Shown: positions 36,078 through 47,475 of the stretch, in pieces
Position numbering within the stretch: the stretch's first letter is position 1
Layout: every line of letters begins with the position of its first letter
Source: Paragonimus westermani
Lineage: Eukaryota; Platyhelminthes; Trematoda; Plagiorchiida; Troglotrematidae
Length of the DNA stretch: 64,000 nt
Reading direction: 5' to 3'
NCBI GenBank assembly: GCA_008508345.1
Contig: QNGE01000752.1
Coordinates: 167,184 to 231,183, forward strand
Program-made: the position numbers and the translations under genes
The notes under the pieces: model-generated
Databases searched by the model: none
The model's input: only the letters and a program-made list of their open reading frames with translations
What the model was told of the DNA's origin: nothing

Positions 36078-36350
36078 TTGACAAGCATGAAAGACAAACT
36101 AGTTCAAATCCTCAATGAACGTGAAATTTATTCTTCAATCATCGAATCTTTAATGAATTATTTTCTCAGTCATGGTGAATTTATCAAATCTGTTGCTCAA
36201 ACCCAGTCATTATCCGCCACTGGTTCTGGTATTCCCCAGGGTTCAGTGCTTTCCACATTCTTGTCTTCACTTCATGTAACATCTTGGTCGGTTCACTATC
36301 TCACCTTGTAATCAGATGTATGGATGATATGGTGTTAGACACTTAACAGT
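36078..36350 (+). pseudogene. CR1/Jockey-like LINE RT fragment
   Basis: An open frame reads IIESLMNYFLSHGEF, then TGSGIPQGSVLSTFLSSLHV, the (S/T)GVPQGSVLSP.LF..Y block of LINE reverse transcriptases of the CR1/Jockey type. After a stop at about 36309, VIRCMDDMVLD follows in a new frame where YADDMVL is expected, with Cys-Met in place of Tyr-Ala. The pieces lie at the normal spacing. No endonuclease or thumb could be recognised on either side, so only this palm fragment is claimed. Confidence 0.7.
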
Positions 36351-39300
36351 CCAATACATTTTCTTCGATTGTACTGCTAGACGGTTTGTCCGAACTACAA
36401 AGTTTATCGCAGCCCCACTGACCGTCTCTGATCACATCTAACTGTTACCGTAATTTTTATCTTAGTGGAAGATGAGCAGTTTGAAGGACTTTTCAGTAAA
36501 TGCTCATTCTTTCAAATAAATAACGAACCTTTGGTTCGTGTTTTTCTTTTAAGTATCTAACGTATACTCTTGATAAAAATATGGTACGATTACATCGAAG
36601 TATGAATGGTTTCATCACAGTCAGAAAGATGTGTTACTTCCGGTGTTTAATGTCTCTCTTCGTTCCACAGCAGATGCTCGCCCATGCAAGGTGTACCGCA
36701 CACCTCCTATATTCTCCAACCTGTTTTTAATTAATCTTCTCCTATCTTTAGGTCAATAAATCCTCCGTCGCTTTGCGGTGATTTCAGCCCTGAGAAATTC
36801 GTCTACTTAATTGTTACATATCACTTGGAATATGTGAAATTTATGTAACGAAACTCCTATCTGACATGACTCAGCTCTCCTATCCGGATTCATATAAATG
36901 CATCTAAACGAGTACAAAATACTTTTTGCATGCCAATTCTGGTGTTGCTTACTTGACTCGATTTCTACGCAAACCCATTCTCTATTTTACAGTAAACACA
37001 AGTTTGAGTCAGCGGCTTTCTTTCAGTTGAAACCGGTTATGTTCATTGATTAAAGTACCCTAGAATTTTTGTGGAAATTATTACCCATGTATGACACAAG
37101 CTAAGTGAGCCAACTGTCTTTATTTAGCTTAAGACGTAGTACGTAAAAAAGTGGGACCTTTCTTTCGGAAGTGCTTAAATCATACTATAACCCATAGTTC
37201 ACTTGACTTGTAATGATTACACAGAAAAAACGCTTCGTCAAGCTAGTATTAATAACCAAGTAAAACAGCTTAGATATTCTACGGATATATGAAGTCAAAT
37301 TTAATTGTTTAGAGATTGGTATCTTTGTCCACATTTTCAGCTTGGTTTGAAAACCACCTAAATGCAGATCGATATTTGTTGTGTCTAGATGACGAAGTAA
37401 AAAATGACAAGTTAATCCGCCCCTAAGAACCTCAATGAATTTGGAAATCTCGGACGTCACAATCCCTTCTACCACATACACTCATTTTCACCGCTATTGC
37501 TGACAAGACTCACGTTTGACATCCCCATTCACCAGCGGCCTAGCAACCTATTTTGTCAGCGAAATGATGCAGCACCAATGCTTATCTGCTCTGCTGATAA
37601 TTGCTCTCCAGAAACAGCAGTCCTAAACATGGGCAGCTTTAGGAAATTCCATTTTGTTTGTCGAACACTGCCTCCCTCCTCGAGGACAAAATTTTGCTCA
37701 TTCAGGATGAACAGAAATTTCCAGAACTGTCCAGACATAACCTTTGTTATTTATTTATCTGCTCACCCCCTTATTGTGCTAGCTTCACTACTGGCTTAGT
37801 GACCTTAACTGCTGCTCTTGGTCTTCTGATTCGAGAACGCCTGTAGGTCGTTTTGCACCAGGTAGGTGTCCGGTGTTCTTCCCGTTGCACACGTTTTGGA
37901 ATGGAATAAGATGGCTTTTTGCACTCGTCTTTGGGTTTGATTCGAGAGCAATTTGCGGAACAGTTGCTTTATTCTAAGGTTAAAGCTTTTCCGTTGTCTT
38001 TATTACGATGAGGAAAATTCGATTTTTACTAAGCGCATTATTAGCCCTTGGAAGAACCGGCATATTTTTCAGAGGTTTACGACAAGTGGAGAAACGTTTT
38101 CTAAAACTCCTTCAATCTTCGAGATGTCTGTTGTTGTTATTCACGCTGATAAGCCCTTAATTACATGAGTAATGATTCAGAGGGAATCAGATATAAATCC
38201 ATTTCATCGTTGTAACACGATGTTTTCCTAAAAGTGACAACGTTGTTCAGTTCACTAACGAACTTTTCCGGGAGCAGTTCATTCTCCTGTAGGTTCGTAT
38301 CGTTGGGCAGTGTAAACAGATTGAATAGGACTAATAGTCGGATGCGAAGTCGTTGAATGTTATGGACAATACACGTTAGTTACTAGGGCAAGGGAGTATA
38401 TCGACAAAATCACCAATCAGTTATTCACTGGGGTGCAATATGGAATTTTCTGTAGCATAAATCTGAGAAATTAAGTGGTTTTAATGCGTGAATCGTTAAA
38501 ACAAACAAGCCACAAGTAAAATCAAACCACCCAATAGAAAGACTAAAGCTTTGAAACTTATACAACTCATTCATTCTAGTATTGTTTACAATCCACAGAC
38601 CAAAACTCAATAAAGTCGAGAACGCTCGTCGTCATCAAACCTTCTTTTTGTTTTCATTCATGGAAATGATGAGTTGGATCATGAGGACCTGCCTGTCGGA
38701 ACAGTGTTGTATAGTTATTGCGGATACACCCTTATTACACTCAACCCCTTTTGGTTCATTGAGAAATTCTGCGCACTAGTTGGACCCCAGATCCATGTCT
38801 CCTCTATGACACAACAATATTTTTGCCTACCTTCGGCTATTTGACCTCCACGTGAGTCATTTGATACAGAGGTATCCAACTCTTACCAAGCTCCCATTGG
38901 TTGTTAGTTCAACTTGTTTGGATATAACATAGGCTGCTTTTCAATCTTTGGTAATCAGTTTGAAATTATTACAGCCGTTACTTCCAACTACTCTGTGATA
39001 AATCTTGCGGACTACAATCCACATGACTTTTACGTCGACTAAGGTCATCGCGCTGTTGAAATGTTAAGGACCCATCAAGTCCACGCTGTTTGTCAGCCAC
39101 AACTTACTTGTGATCAGCAGTTTAGTTCGTCTAACTACTACGTAGTTAAATTCCACATAAATTCAATATATTCGTAGGTACTGTTTTATCACATTCTCTC
39201 TGTGCCTTCTGCCCAAAACCAGTCAATAGACAACTGTTCCCATGGATGAATTACGCAAGGGGGATAGTGGTCCATTACCGTTTATCACAGTTTATCTCTA

Positions 39301-40397
39301 CGGAGTGAACTCCTCGAGTGCCGAATTGATGAGAAATACCTCATAACTTGAACCGATCCAGAGTGTGACGTGGATTGCGTTCTCTCATCATTAATATGAA
39401 ATCATTTGTTACCAGAAAACGTGAAGAAAATCACAAAATCAAAGTTTTACATGAGGAGAAATGTTTGTAAATTTATTTACTTTTCAGCACGTTTTGTCAA
39501 TATAAGAGGTCCAGCCGGTATTTGTGGTTTTATGTTTTTTGCCGACACAACACGAACGCTTTGTGATCCATTGTGGTCGCAAACTGCACTTCCGACACGT
39601 TAGATTAACAGTTAGCGTTTTTAAACAAGAAACTGCAATCCAACTCCTAAGCAAGCAGTTCAGTCATGCACCACAGCGAAATCTTACCAACGACCACTGG
39701 AGTGGTCAAGAATAGAGATTATATATTTTTTTTCTTTTAAACGCAATCAACCGAAGCAAATGACTTTTGTAAAAAGCAGCTTAGATTGTTGCAAGATTCT
39801 GTCTGATTGTGAAAACTTGATGGTTGCCTACTGATTCAGCTGATGTGATTGGTGCACTAACACGATCTCCTGAGCATCTGTGACGATAATTGTTTGTCGC
39901 TTAGGTGCACTAACAGAACTCTTGGTATAAGGATCACTGAAAGGGTTCGGAAGTCACTCAGTCGAAGTGCAGACTGCAGGAATTGGCTGTAAATCCAATC
40001 TTTTAACAGTTAAACGTCAGGTAATATCCAGTCCACTTGCCTATCACTCAGTACATTACTAGTTCTCCAAAAGTCGCATTTATCAGTGTTTACGGGTGTG
40101 ATCTTAACAGTCGGCTTTTTGGTGCGCAGAAACAGCTAACAGCGACGTTGGGCCTGCCTTGGTGATAGGTGCACAATCACACGGTCTCTTACATTCTGAC
40201 TGAATCCGTTCGACCTCAGCATATTCTATTCAAAATTCCCATGTATTGAATAGAACTGACAAGCTACTAGGTGCTTCAAACAACCAAGGAAATACGCCCT
40301 CTGATTCACTGGTTTGAATGCCACTGATGAACGAAAACAAATACTGTACTTTAGGTATTTGCCATTAACATGCATATGGTAGTTGCACTTATCGTGT
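36351..40397. other. No recognisable gene
   Basis: AT-rich sequence with short frames. The 37497-37799 region has overlapping frames on both strands and no known motif. GGTGCACTAAC recurs near 39853 and 39905, with a weaker GGTGCACAATC near 40168, but I cannot tell whether this is a repeat family. Confidence 0.4.
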
Positions 40398-40425
40398 CGT
40401 ATATATATATATGTATATATATATA
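40398..40425. repeat. (AT)n microsatellite
   Basis: A run of alternating T and A with one G interruption in the middle. It can form a perfect cruciform but has no other feature. Confidence 0.9.
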
Positions 40426-40937
40426 ATTACTGGCGGGCAGTTTAACTGTCAATTTTACCTACTCGTCTCCTTCCTTATCCTGACCACTTTACAGGTAAGC
40501 TGCGCTAGCGGACAAACATTGTCCTAAATTTCGGGTCACCAAGTGATCAGCGAATTACGCCACTCAGTTCACACCTTGATAGCTGCAAACTGTTGTGACT
40601 TTCTGACACTAATGGTTCTCGTAACAGTTTTGTGCTACATAAGGTGTTACTCGGATGGTTTCAAATTATGCATGGTTTCAGATCATGCATCGTGCTGCCG
40701 GTTAGTTGCAACAATTGCCTGGATTGGGGGAGAAGGACAAACAAAACCACCACACCACATATATATTATCGCTGAGATGACGCTTCTGTTGAACACACTG
40801 GACACCAATAAATCTATCTTTTACAATGCCTCTTAGAGCACATCTTCAAACCGACCCTCCACGATGAGTTTCGTCCCTGTCTGGGCTCATCACATCAAGA
40901 TAGTTTGATTAGGGATAAAACCAGCATTGTCAACTTG

Positions 40938-40981
40938 TGGTCGAGTGGTCTCGTAACACTAAAGGTAGCTGATTCGATCCC
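40938..40981 (+). repeat. tRNA-like A-box/B-box pair
   Basis: TGGTCGAGTGG fits a pol III A-box and GATTCGATCCC fits a B-box, 33 bases from start to start. A real tRNA gene has about 44, so the middle is shortened, and no acceptor stem can be drawn. It is best read as a decayed tRNA or the head of a second SINE type. It differs in sequence from the main tRNA-related repeat of this window. Confidence 0.4.
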
Positions 40982-41465
40982 TTATTCAGGCTATCCCTAC
41001 ATGAACAGTACAAACAAGGATGAAGCCAGTTATAGACTGTGCATTAGCGGGAAAGCATCAAGAAGCATTACAAACAACCGTAGCAGATGCAAACTGACAA
41101 TCCAAAGCGGAATGTGTCCATCCACACTAAGGAGGTGGAAGCAAGCTATGAATAAACTCAACTTTTGTTTATATCTGTACCAATGCTTAGTTACTCGCCA
41201 ACCATTCACGTTAGCCCGAAAACCTTCCTTGCTCAAATTGAATAAAAAACATTCCGTTTTAAAAATTTCAACGGACATGTGTGTAAGAACGCAATGACCT
41301 ATAGAAACGAATGATAAACGAGTGCACAACAGTACTAATGTCACACGAAGAGGCTGACAGAAAATGTCAGGTGATTATATAATACAGTTGCTTTTGGTAA
41401 CTGCTCCACGATGTGCAGAGACACAACATCGTGAAAAAGAACGCATTCTGATTACCGATGAATCT

Positions 41466-41950
41466 TAGGGGATTTTGGTTTTTCATATAAATGACACATT
41501 ATCCATAAATGACCGCAGCTATCACATTGCCATAGACTTTCCAGTCGGCTTCTTTTGAAATGAAGCATTATACTTACGCTTCGCTGTTGTTAGAGCTCTT
41601 GTTAGGGGATCACCGACTGGGGTTAACAGGACAGTTACTTTATCTCCTGTCGAGGCAATCGGGCAATCAGCGTGGTACTCGCAAGCGAAAGTGGCAAAGC
41701 GTTCGCATTTGATAAATCGGTCTTGCGTAGCGTGAATTTGACGGCGCAGTGGTCTACACGGTCACCCCATGAACGTGTTGCCAGAGTTCTAGTCCCGGCC
41801 TCCGCAAGAATATGGACTACGGATGAGCTCCAATGAAAACGAAACTCGAGTCTAAGGCCTCTTTTCAAAAGGGGCCGACTGGAAAGTCTATGGGTATACG
41901 GAAGCTGCGATCAATTTTGGGTGATGTTCAAATTATATGAAGAACCCATC
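41466..41950 (+). repeat. tRNA-related repeat flanked by its own inverted tail (copy 3)
   Basis: Bases 41466-41612 are the repeat's tail in reverse (ATAGACTTTCCAGTCGGCTT, TAGAGCTC). Bases 41613-41950 are a forward copy: body with GTTAACAGGACAGTTACT and CGGGCAATCAG, A-box-like GGCGCAGTGG at about 41743, B-box-like GAGTTCTAGTCCC at about 41784, then the tail CCGACTGGAAAGTCTATGGG. The two tails are reverse complements over roughly 140 bases, so this copy could fold into a large hairpin. Confidence 0.7.
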
Positions 41951-42849
41951 TGTATGCAACAATCATTCGGGTTAGTAGGTGGTTGATCAGTAACCGATTG
42001 GGCTGCTGCTCTCTCCAAGGATTTCTACATCAGAAGAACGAGTGAAAATTTGGCCCATCAGTCCTGGAAGCTAATGGATTAACCATCATTCTTAGCATAC
42101 GAACTAAGTACTACCCATTGACGTTATGAGCAACCTTTAATACTCTGAAGGTTGCTAATTCGAATGTTAAACAACTTGTTTATGTTCGACGAATCTAAGC
42201 GGGGACGAACTCGCGTATACCACGCAGTGTCGAGGAGTATTGTCATAGCATCGAGTTGAATCCTCAAGTCTCAGCTAGAGTGTACTGCTCCTAAGGTAAG
42301 AAGAATCCATTCGGCCTGTGAGTTGAATCCAGTACAACTAACTTTATTGCAAAACAACAAATGCTGCAACATACGAACCAATGGAGTAAAATAGCATCAA
42401 CTGTTTGCGTGTCAATCACATTACGATTGATCAGATTACCTCAGCATTGCCTTACCGTCAACCACACCTCAAATTATTGTTTACATTAAGCTGGCTAGAA
42501 ACAATGAAAACCTAATGCGTAACTTGAATTCAGGACAGGTAAATCACGCTGTTGGTCTGGGTAGCAAATAGAGTACTTTTCACCCATGTTATTTCAGAGT
42601 TGTCTGATCACCTAATATGACGTTCGACTTGCTGAGCTTATTGACGGTCCGTTCAAGTAAACTGTGCCGACTGAAATGATTTCTCGTCCTGCGGCAGTTC
42701 ACGCCAACAAGCTTAGGCTAAACTGACTTGTAGGGAATAAAGTTGTGGCAGTGGATTTCCCATCAGACTCAACGATGTAAAACCAAAATGAAGGGACTGG
42801 GTACTGACTCACATCACTGTCAAAGTATAGCTCAGATAACTGACGGCGA

Positions 42850-44330
42850 GGGAGGCGATATTAAAACTCACGCAAGATCCAGGTCACACGCTCGCCACCA
42901 TTCATTCCCAGTTTGGCCTGTCACAGTGACCGAAGCCGAAGATTGCCTGAATTTAACCCCCACCCCAAGTGGCTTGCGCCACATCAATTTTGTTTCCACT
43001 CACACATATGAAGTATGCAGTGTAAACCCGAAGGAACAGGGCCGAGAGTAGTGGAAGTGGAAACTATTGTGATCTAACTGGTCAGCTCTGGCCAGTCCGA
43101 GAACATGTCAGCGAGGAATTTAAACCCCTATCTCTCGAAAACAAAAACTAGGTTACAGTCGTACGATACAAGTTGGGAAGAAGGACATCGAAAATATAAG
43201 GCAAGCGTTTCAGTATATAAACCAATGTTAATACACCTTATATAGGATTAAGGACAACAGTCTGAATTTAAGTTCAGACTTAGCCAAACAAAACCCTCAT
43301 CATACAATGTATTAACAAAGCATAAGAAATGAAAGGTAACAGGCCATCATCGCCCGAATTTCTGAAAAGAAACCAGGTGATTTGTCATGTGGTGACCGTC
43401 TTTCGTCGATCTAAAAAAATATGTATCCATTAAACACTTGGCTGACTCGGCCACTTTGGCCAGGAAAAGGCTAGTTGTCAAACTGTCTTATCCACTCCAC
43501 TGGTCGGCCAAAGATTAGAGGTTTCAGTGAACGGAACATTGCGTGGGACTAATTTTGATCGTTAAATAATGGTTATGAGTAAACCAAGAAGTGTGTGCTT
43601 CACCGTAATAGACATATCTGATTTGAGAACAGATGGTTGTCGTTTACATGTAAATTTTCTTTAATTCAGACTAGGTCAACAGCCCTGTCATTTGATTTAC
43701 ACCTGTGTGACGTGGCGCGCTGACGCCATCTTTGTTCACAAATGTGCGAGTTGTGTTCATGATTTTGTTGCGCGTCTACTAGGATTCACCATTTTGCCAT
43801 CTCTTGCCAGAGCCAGGCAGACTCCGGGTTAGCGTCGACGTAGCTTATGGGTTACTGACTTAACTTAGTCTTAATTGACGCGACCTCCGTCTCTCCGTTG
43901 ACTGTTCGGTGATGACCTATCAATAAAAGGCTACGGTCCCCCCTGATCTAAAATGGACATTATAACACGAAAGACCTATCTGGGAAACCGTCAGGTATCA
44001 CAACTTCTGACCACCAGTAAGTCGTGTATTTACTTTACCGCCAGTACACAAACTGTTTCAGAGTCGGTTTGTCTGCAGTTCCACGAATGTTTCCCAGTCA
44101 ACGAGGCTGATAGGGCACTCACATGAGTTAAGTTCTCTTCGTATCTAGTCGGCAAATTGTCTCAGTATTCGAAAAATTGTCCGAGGCACATCCTGAACAT
44201 TAGAGGTGGAAGTCACACAGACACCGCACATTCCGTTGTTACAACGTTCACATTTACGTGCCCACAACAGCTTAGACAACATTTTTGAGCGATGGACGGA
44301 CAGCTTTGCGGTCATCTTCAGGCTGCGGTA
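42850..44330 (-). mobile_element. APE-type LINE, 3' tail and C-terminal remnant (second copy)
   Basis: The 3' tail at about 42900-43385 matches 12900-13083 and 8250-8620. The coding remnant lies at 43950-44330 on the minus strand: a VDWETFVELQTNRL block, then a stop, CTGGKV, TGGQKL, a stop, and CYNVHF close to its end. These align with the RWLGHV, VQKRGY and RCNFHF segments of the 13 kb LINE. At DNA level, ATCTAAAATGGA..TTA.AACACGAAAGA near 43950 matches the TCTAAAATGGAAGTTACAAC part near 13324. Between tail and coding part (43400-43940) there is sequence that I cannot place. Confidence 0.65.
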
Positions 44331-45899
44331 TTTTCAGAAACGTTTTCTAGTAGGTCCAAAAATAACACTAAGCTTCACAATGCGAGTTCGCATTCTACAG
44401 TTCATGGTGAAATCTAACAACTGATTGTTACCTAGGTGGCAGAAGACTAAGCAGCTATCCACACTACCTCCGATGATGTGAAGTCCAGATGCGAGCACAG
44501 CATATGAACCCGGAGAAGGCTAAAAGGTCCATACCACAAAACTTGCTCTATCAGCCCAACTGCCCAATGGAAGCTTTTTCGTTTCGCAGCTGTCCACTGA
44601 CTGCACGAAAAGTCGGTAATGTCCGGAGCAGGAACAGGCATCTTTTTGTTGACTTGATGTAGAAGGTTATGCGCTGTCATCCAGTCGTTGCTGATCCAAT
44701 AAACTTCCACCTACACACTTACTCGCGTACGTTAGCACACACGAGATGGTTGACATCGTTACTTCGCGCTAATTAGGTGAAAAATATCTTGTTCGTGTTA
44801 CCGTTCCTCAGTAGGCTAAAGTGAGTCTTCTGTTACACTAATTTCAGTGTGGGTAGCGGCGCCAGTCGCAAGTGGATTAAGTTGATTTAGCGGAGAGTAC
44901 GCTTTTACGAAGAGTTTTTGGAGTCTCACAAGTTCAGCTATGTTGTAACCAACAACTTAACCATATAAATGTGGCACTGAGGCCATCACCTAAGAAAGAC
45001 GTCTGTAGGAAAACTTCCATTGTAGGCGAGCTAATAGGTAGCTTGCTGATGGCAAGCGGCTTTCAGTATATATTGGTGTAACTTCTGACATAAACAATCA
45101 CGATTTTGAGTTGTCGTTACCGGAAGTACATAAGTCACTTACTCTACGGAAGAGTTTTTTACACATTGAAATGGAACCGAACAAAATTGCTAAAGTTTAG
45201 ATACCGACCGGTCCACACGTCTTTATGAGTGGATTGACCGTGATGCGGACGTTTGGCCACTCATCTCCGAAAAACGAGCAGATAGCTGCGTCATCGAATG
45301 ATTGAACAAATTCCGATATGAGTTTTAAGTATGATAAGTCAATATGCCATGCCGCTTACTCCTTCAGTGAGGTATTGACTGCCAGCTTTGTCGATTGTTC
45401 AACAATTTTTCGACCGTAGATTACTGGATCGATGCCATCTATGCTTTCTGGATTGCTTACACAACACATTCTTGATACTACCTTTTGCACGGTTCTCACC
45501 AATCCTCTTCAAGCAACATGATTTGGTTACTGGCCTGCCCCTATTGTGAAAGCCAACCCGGACTGGTCTGACGTGTGCGTGTATGTATGCATATGCTTTC
45601 GTAGCCTTTTACATTTCTTTTTCTTACAGGTTTTTCGACGCATTTTATGGTGAATGCTATGTCTTTTTCTCAGTCCAAACTTGAATTTTGTTTTTTCTCC
45701 TGTACTGAACTACTTATTGAATTATATTTTTCCACATTTTTCTGCCCAGTTTCAGTTTTACCATTAATCTCTAAATGTAGTTTCGGAGAGATAAGGGTTT
45801 CAGTTTCCTGATGGCATGCAAACTGGTTAACCAGCATTGATCCGCTGAACACACAAGTCTCAATTACACATTTTCTAATCATATTCCTTCGGGATTACA

Positions 45900-45995
45900 C
45901 TGGTGTGAGTGGTGGTGATGAGTAGGCGCAAGTGTCTTTTGACTCCGGTCACTGTGACAGGCTAATCCAATGCGGATACCACCACCTACGCGTTC
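45900..45995 (+). repeat. LINE 3' tail fragment, opposite orientation
   Basis: The reverse complement contains AGCCTGTCACAGTGACCGGA and GTCAAAAGACACTTG, matching GGCCTGTCACAGTGACCGAA at about 42918 and the GCCAAAAGACGCCTGTG part at about 12933. It lies in opposite orientation to the other three tails. Only about 95 bases are recognisable. Confidence 0.5.
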
Positions 45996-46329
45996 GTCAT
46001 GTTTTGCTTACCGCATGATTGCATTGAATCACCCACTGATGGACGGTATAGTTTTGTTATGTAGACAATGTTAGCTGTAATACACTGATGTAAAGTACCA
46101 ACGAAATGTCGTCGGATTCATTTAACAAAATATTGGGCTGTCTTGCCTCAGAAATGTGGAAGAGCTCGATAGTTTTAGCGGTCGTGGTAGGCGGATGAAC
46201 TTCAGACCTCTGTGTCAGGCCAGACACTCCGGTTACTTTGACTGCATCTGAGAACGGGCTGATAGATCGATCCCCAAGCTGTTCGCGAAGAGTTCATCGT
46301 CACACAAAACAACCGGGAAGTAAGACCTA
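45996..46329. other. No recognisable feature
   Basis: The upstream RT motifs of the following PLE (motif A and before) should lie here but cannot be recognised, so the PLE is probably 5'-truncated at about 46330 or has decayed beyond recognition. Confidence 0.4.
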
Positions 46330-47475
46330 AGAGAATTGCTTTTGCGACGCACCTTCAATGTTCAGCTCATGTTCAACAACGAGCTGTATCGACAATCGGC
46401 TGGGATGGTAATGGGATGCTCTCGAGTCCTACTGCTGGCAGACACATTCATGGGCAAATTAAAATCCCAAATTTGATCGACCAATAAGTCCTCATGTGTA
46501 CCGCCGATATGTAGACGGCGTTTGTTTTTATACAGCCACAAGATGAGTTAACAACCACCCTTCATGTCTTTAATGCAGCACACGCTTCACTGCGCTTCAC
46601 CTCAGAAGTGGAATCCAACACCGAGTTCCATTTCTTAGATGTCAAACTGACCAGACGTCGAGACGGTACACAAAGTAGGTCGGCATATCGCAAACATAAA
46701 TGGACAGGCCAGTACACTAATTTAAGCAATTTCGTGCCCTTCAAAACAGAAGGGAAATCTATCCCAAGGCCCGGCAACTAAAGCAAGAAAGATTTGTCCG
46801 AATGATACGGAACACAAAAAGATTCAAAATTTATTGAGAGCAAACGGTTATCCATCATTTTAAATGTGAACGCCAAAATCCCGTAAGAGATAATGCCCAC
46901 AGCTGAAAAGAAAGCCGTTTAAAGAAGATTCTGTAGCAGGTCGGTTCAACCGGTGCATATACCGGCCATTTAGACGCAACTTCTCAGCGGCAGCCTTAAG
47001 AAGTTGATCCACAACAATACCGATGTTAAGACTGATACTGAAAGACAAGCTACTAGTTCACGATCAATCAACGCTCGTGTATTCAAATTCCTGCTGTTGT
47101 TGTATTAAAAAACATGTTGGTCGTACGACTAGGCGCTTCTCCAAAAGGATCAAGGAGTATCAACCAGCTTGGATCGGGATCGGTTGCCGTAAATCAATTA
47201 CTAGCGCCAATGTTTCACATTCAGCTGGCATCAATCATCGCAGAGGCGACAACAAAGCATTCCGGGTTATCTACAAAGTTGCCGACGCTCAACCGAAAAC
47301 AGCCAGCCAGCATGCTCTGGCGACCGCGGAATCGATTACAGTCAGATTATGCAACCCTAACTTGTGTTCTCGGAGGAAATTTGTTCAATCCTTGCAAATT
47401 CCGTGGCCACTGATCAATCACAGATCAATCCAGTCTAACATCATACAAACATTTGAAACTGACCGTGTGATGTAA
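46330..47475 (+). mobile_element. Penelope-like element, 5'-truncated
   Basis: RT part: RELLLRRTFNVQ, LMFNNELYRQ, GMVMG and LLLADTFM (motif B), HVYRRYVDG (motif C), then after a frameshift LRFTSEVESNTEFHFLDV and YRKHKWTGQYTNLSNFVP (thumb, about 46590-46740), then LLRANGYPSFL in the linker. Endonuclease: the frame at 47023-47475 reads LILKDKL, CCCCIKKHVGRTTRRFSKR, KSITSANVSHSAGI, FRVIYKVADAQ and ATAESITVRL..NLCSRRKFVQSL, ending IPWP. Motif C has YVDG instead of YVDD, so a catalytic Asp is lost. The endonuclease tail type groups with the PLEs at 57 and 62 kb, not with the one at 24-27 kb. Confidence 0.88.
47023..47475 (+). pseudogene. PLE GIY-YIG endonuclease, open over about 150 codons
   Basis: The longest intact endonuclease frame in the window after the one at 26.4 kb. 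The usual YSF.C.CG..Y(I/V)GRT start appears as YSNSCCCCIKKHVGRT: the Cys pair region is changed to a run of Cys and the Tyr of YIG is His, so the GIY-YIG active site is probably not functional. The downstream helices and the C-terminal EA/ES..I..L.NP.LC...K segment are well kept. The frame continues past IPWP for about 18 codons of unconserved sequence. Confidence 0.85.

Noticed and set aside
39840..40220. Short direct repeats of GGTGCACTAAC
   Set aside because: Only about 11 bases match; too short to call a repeat family.
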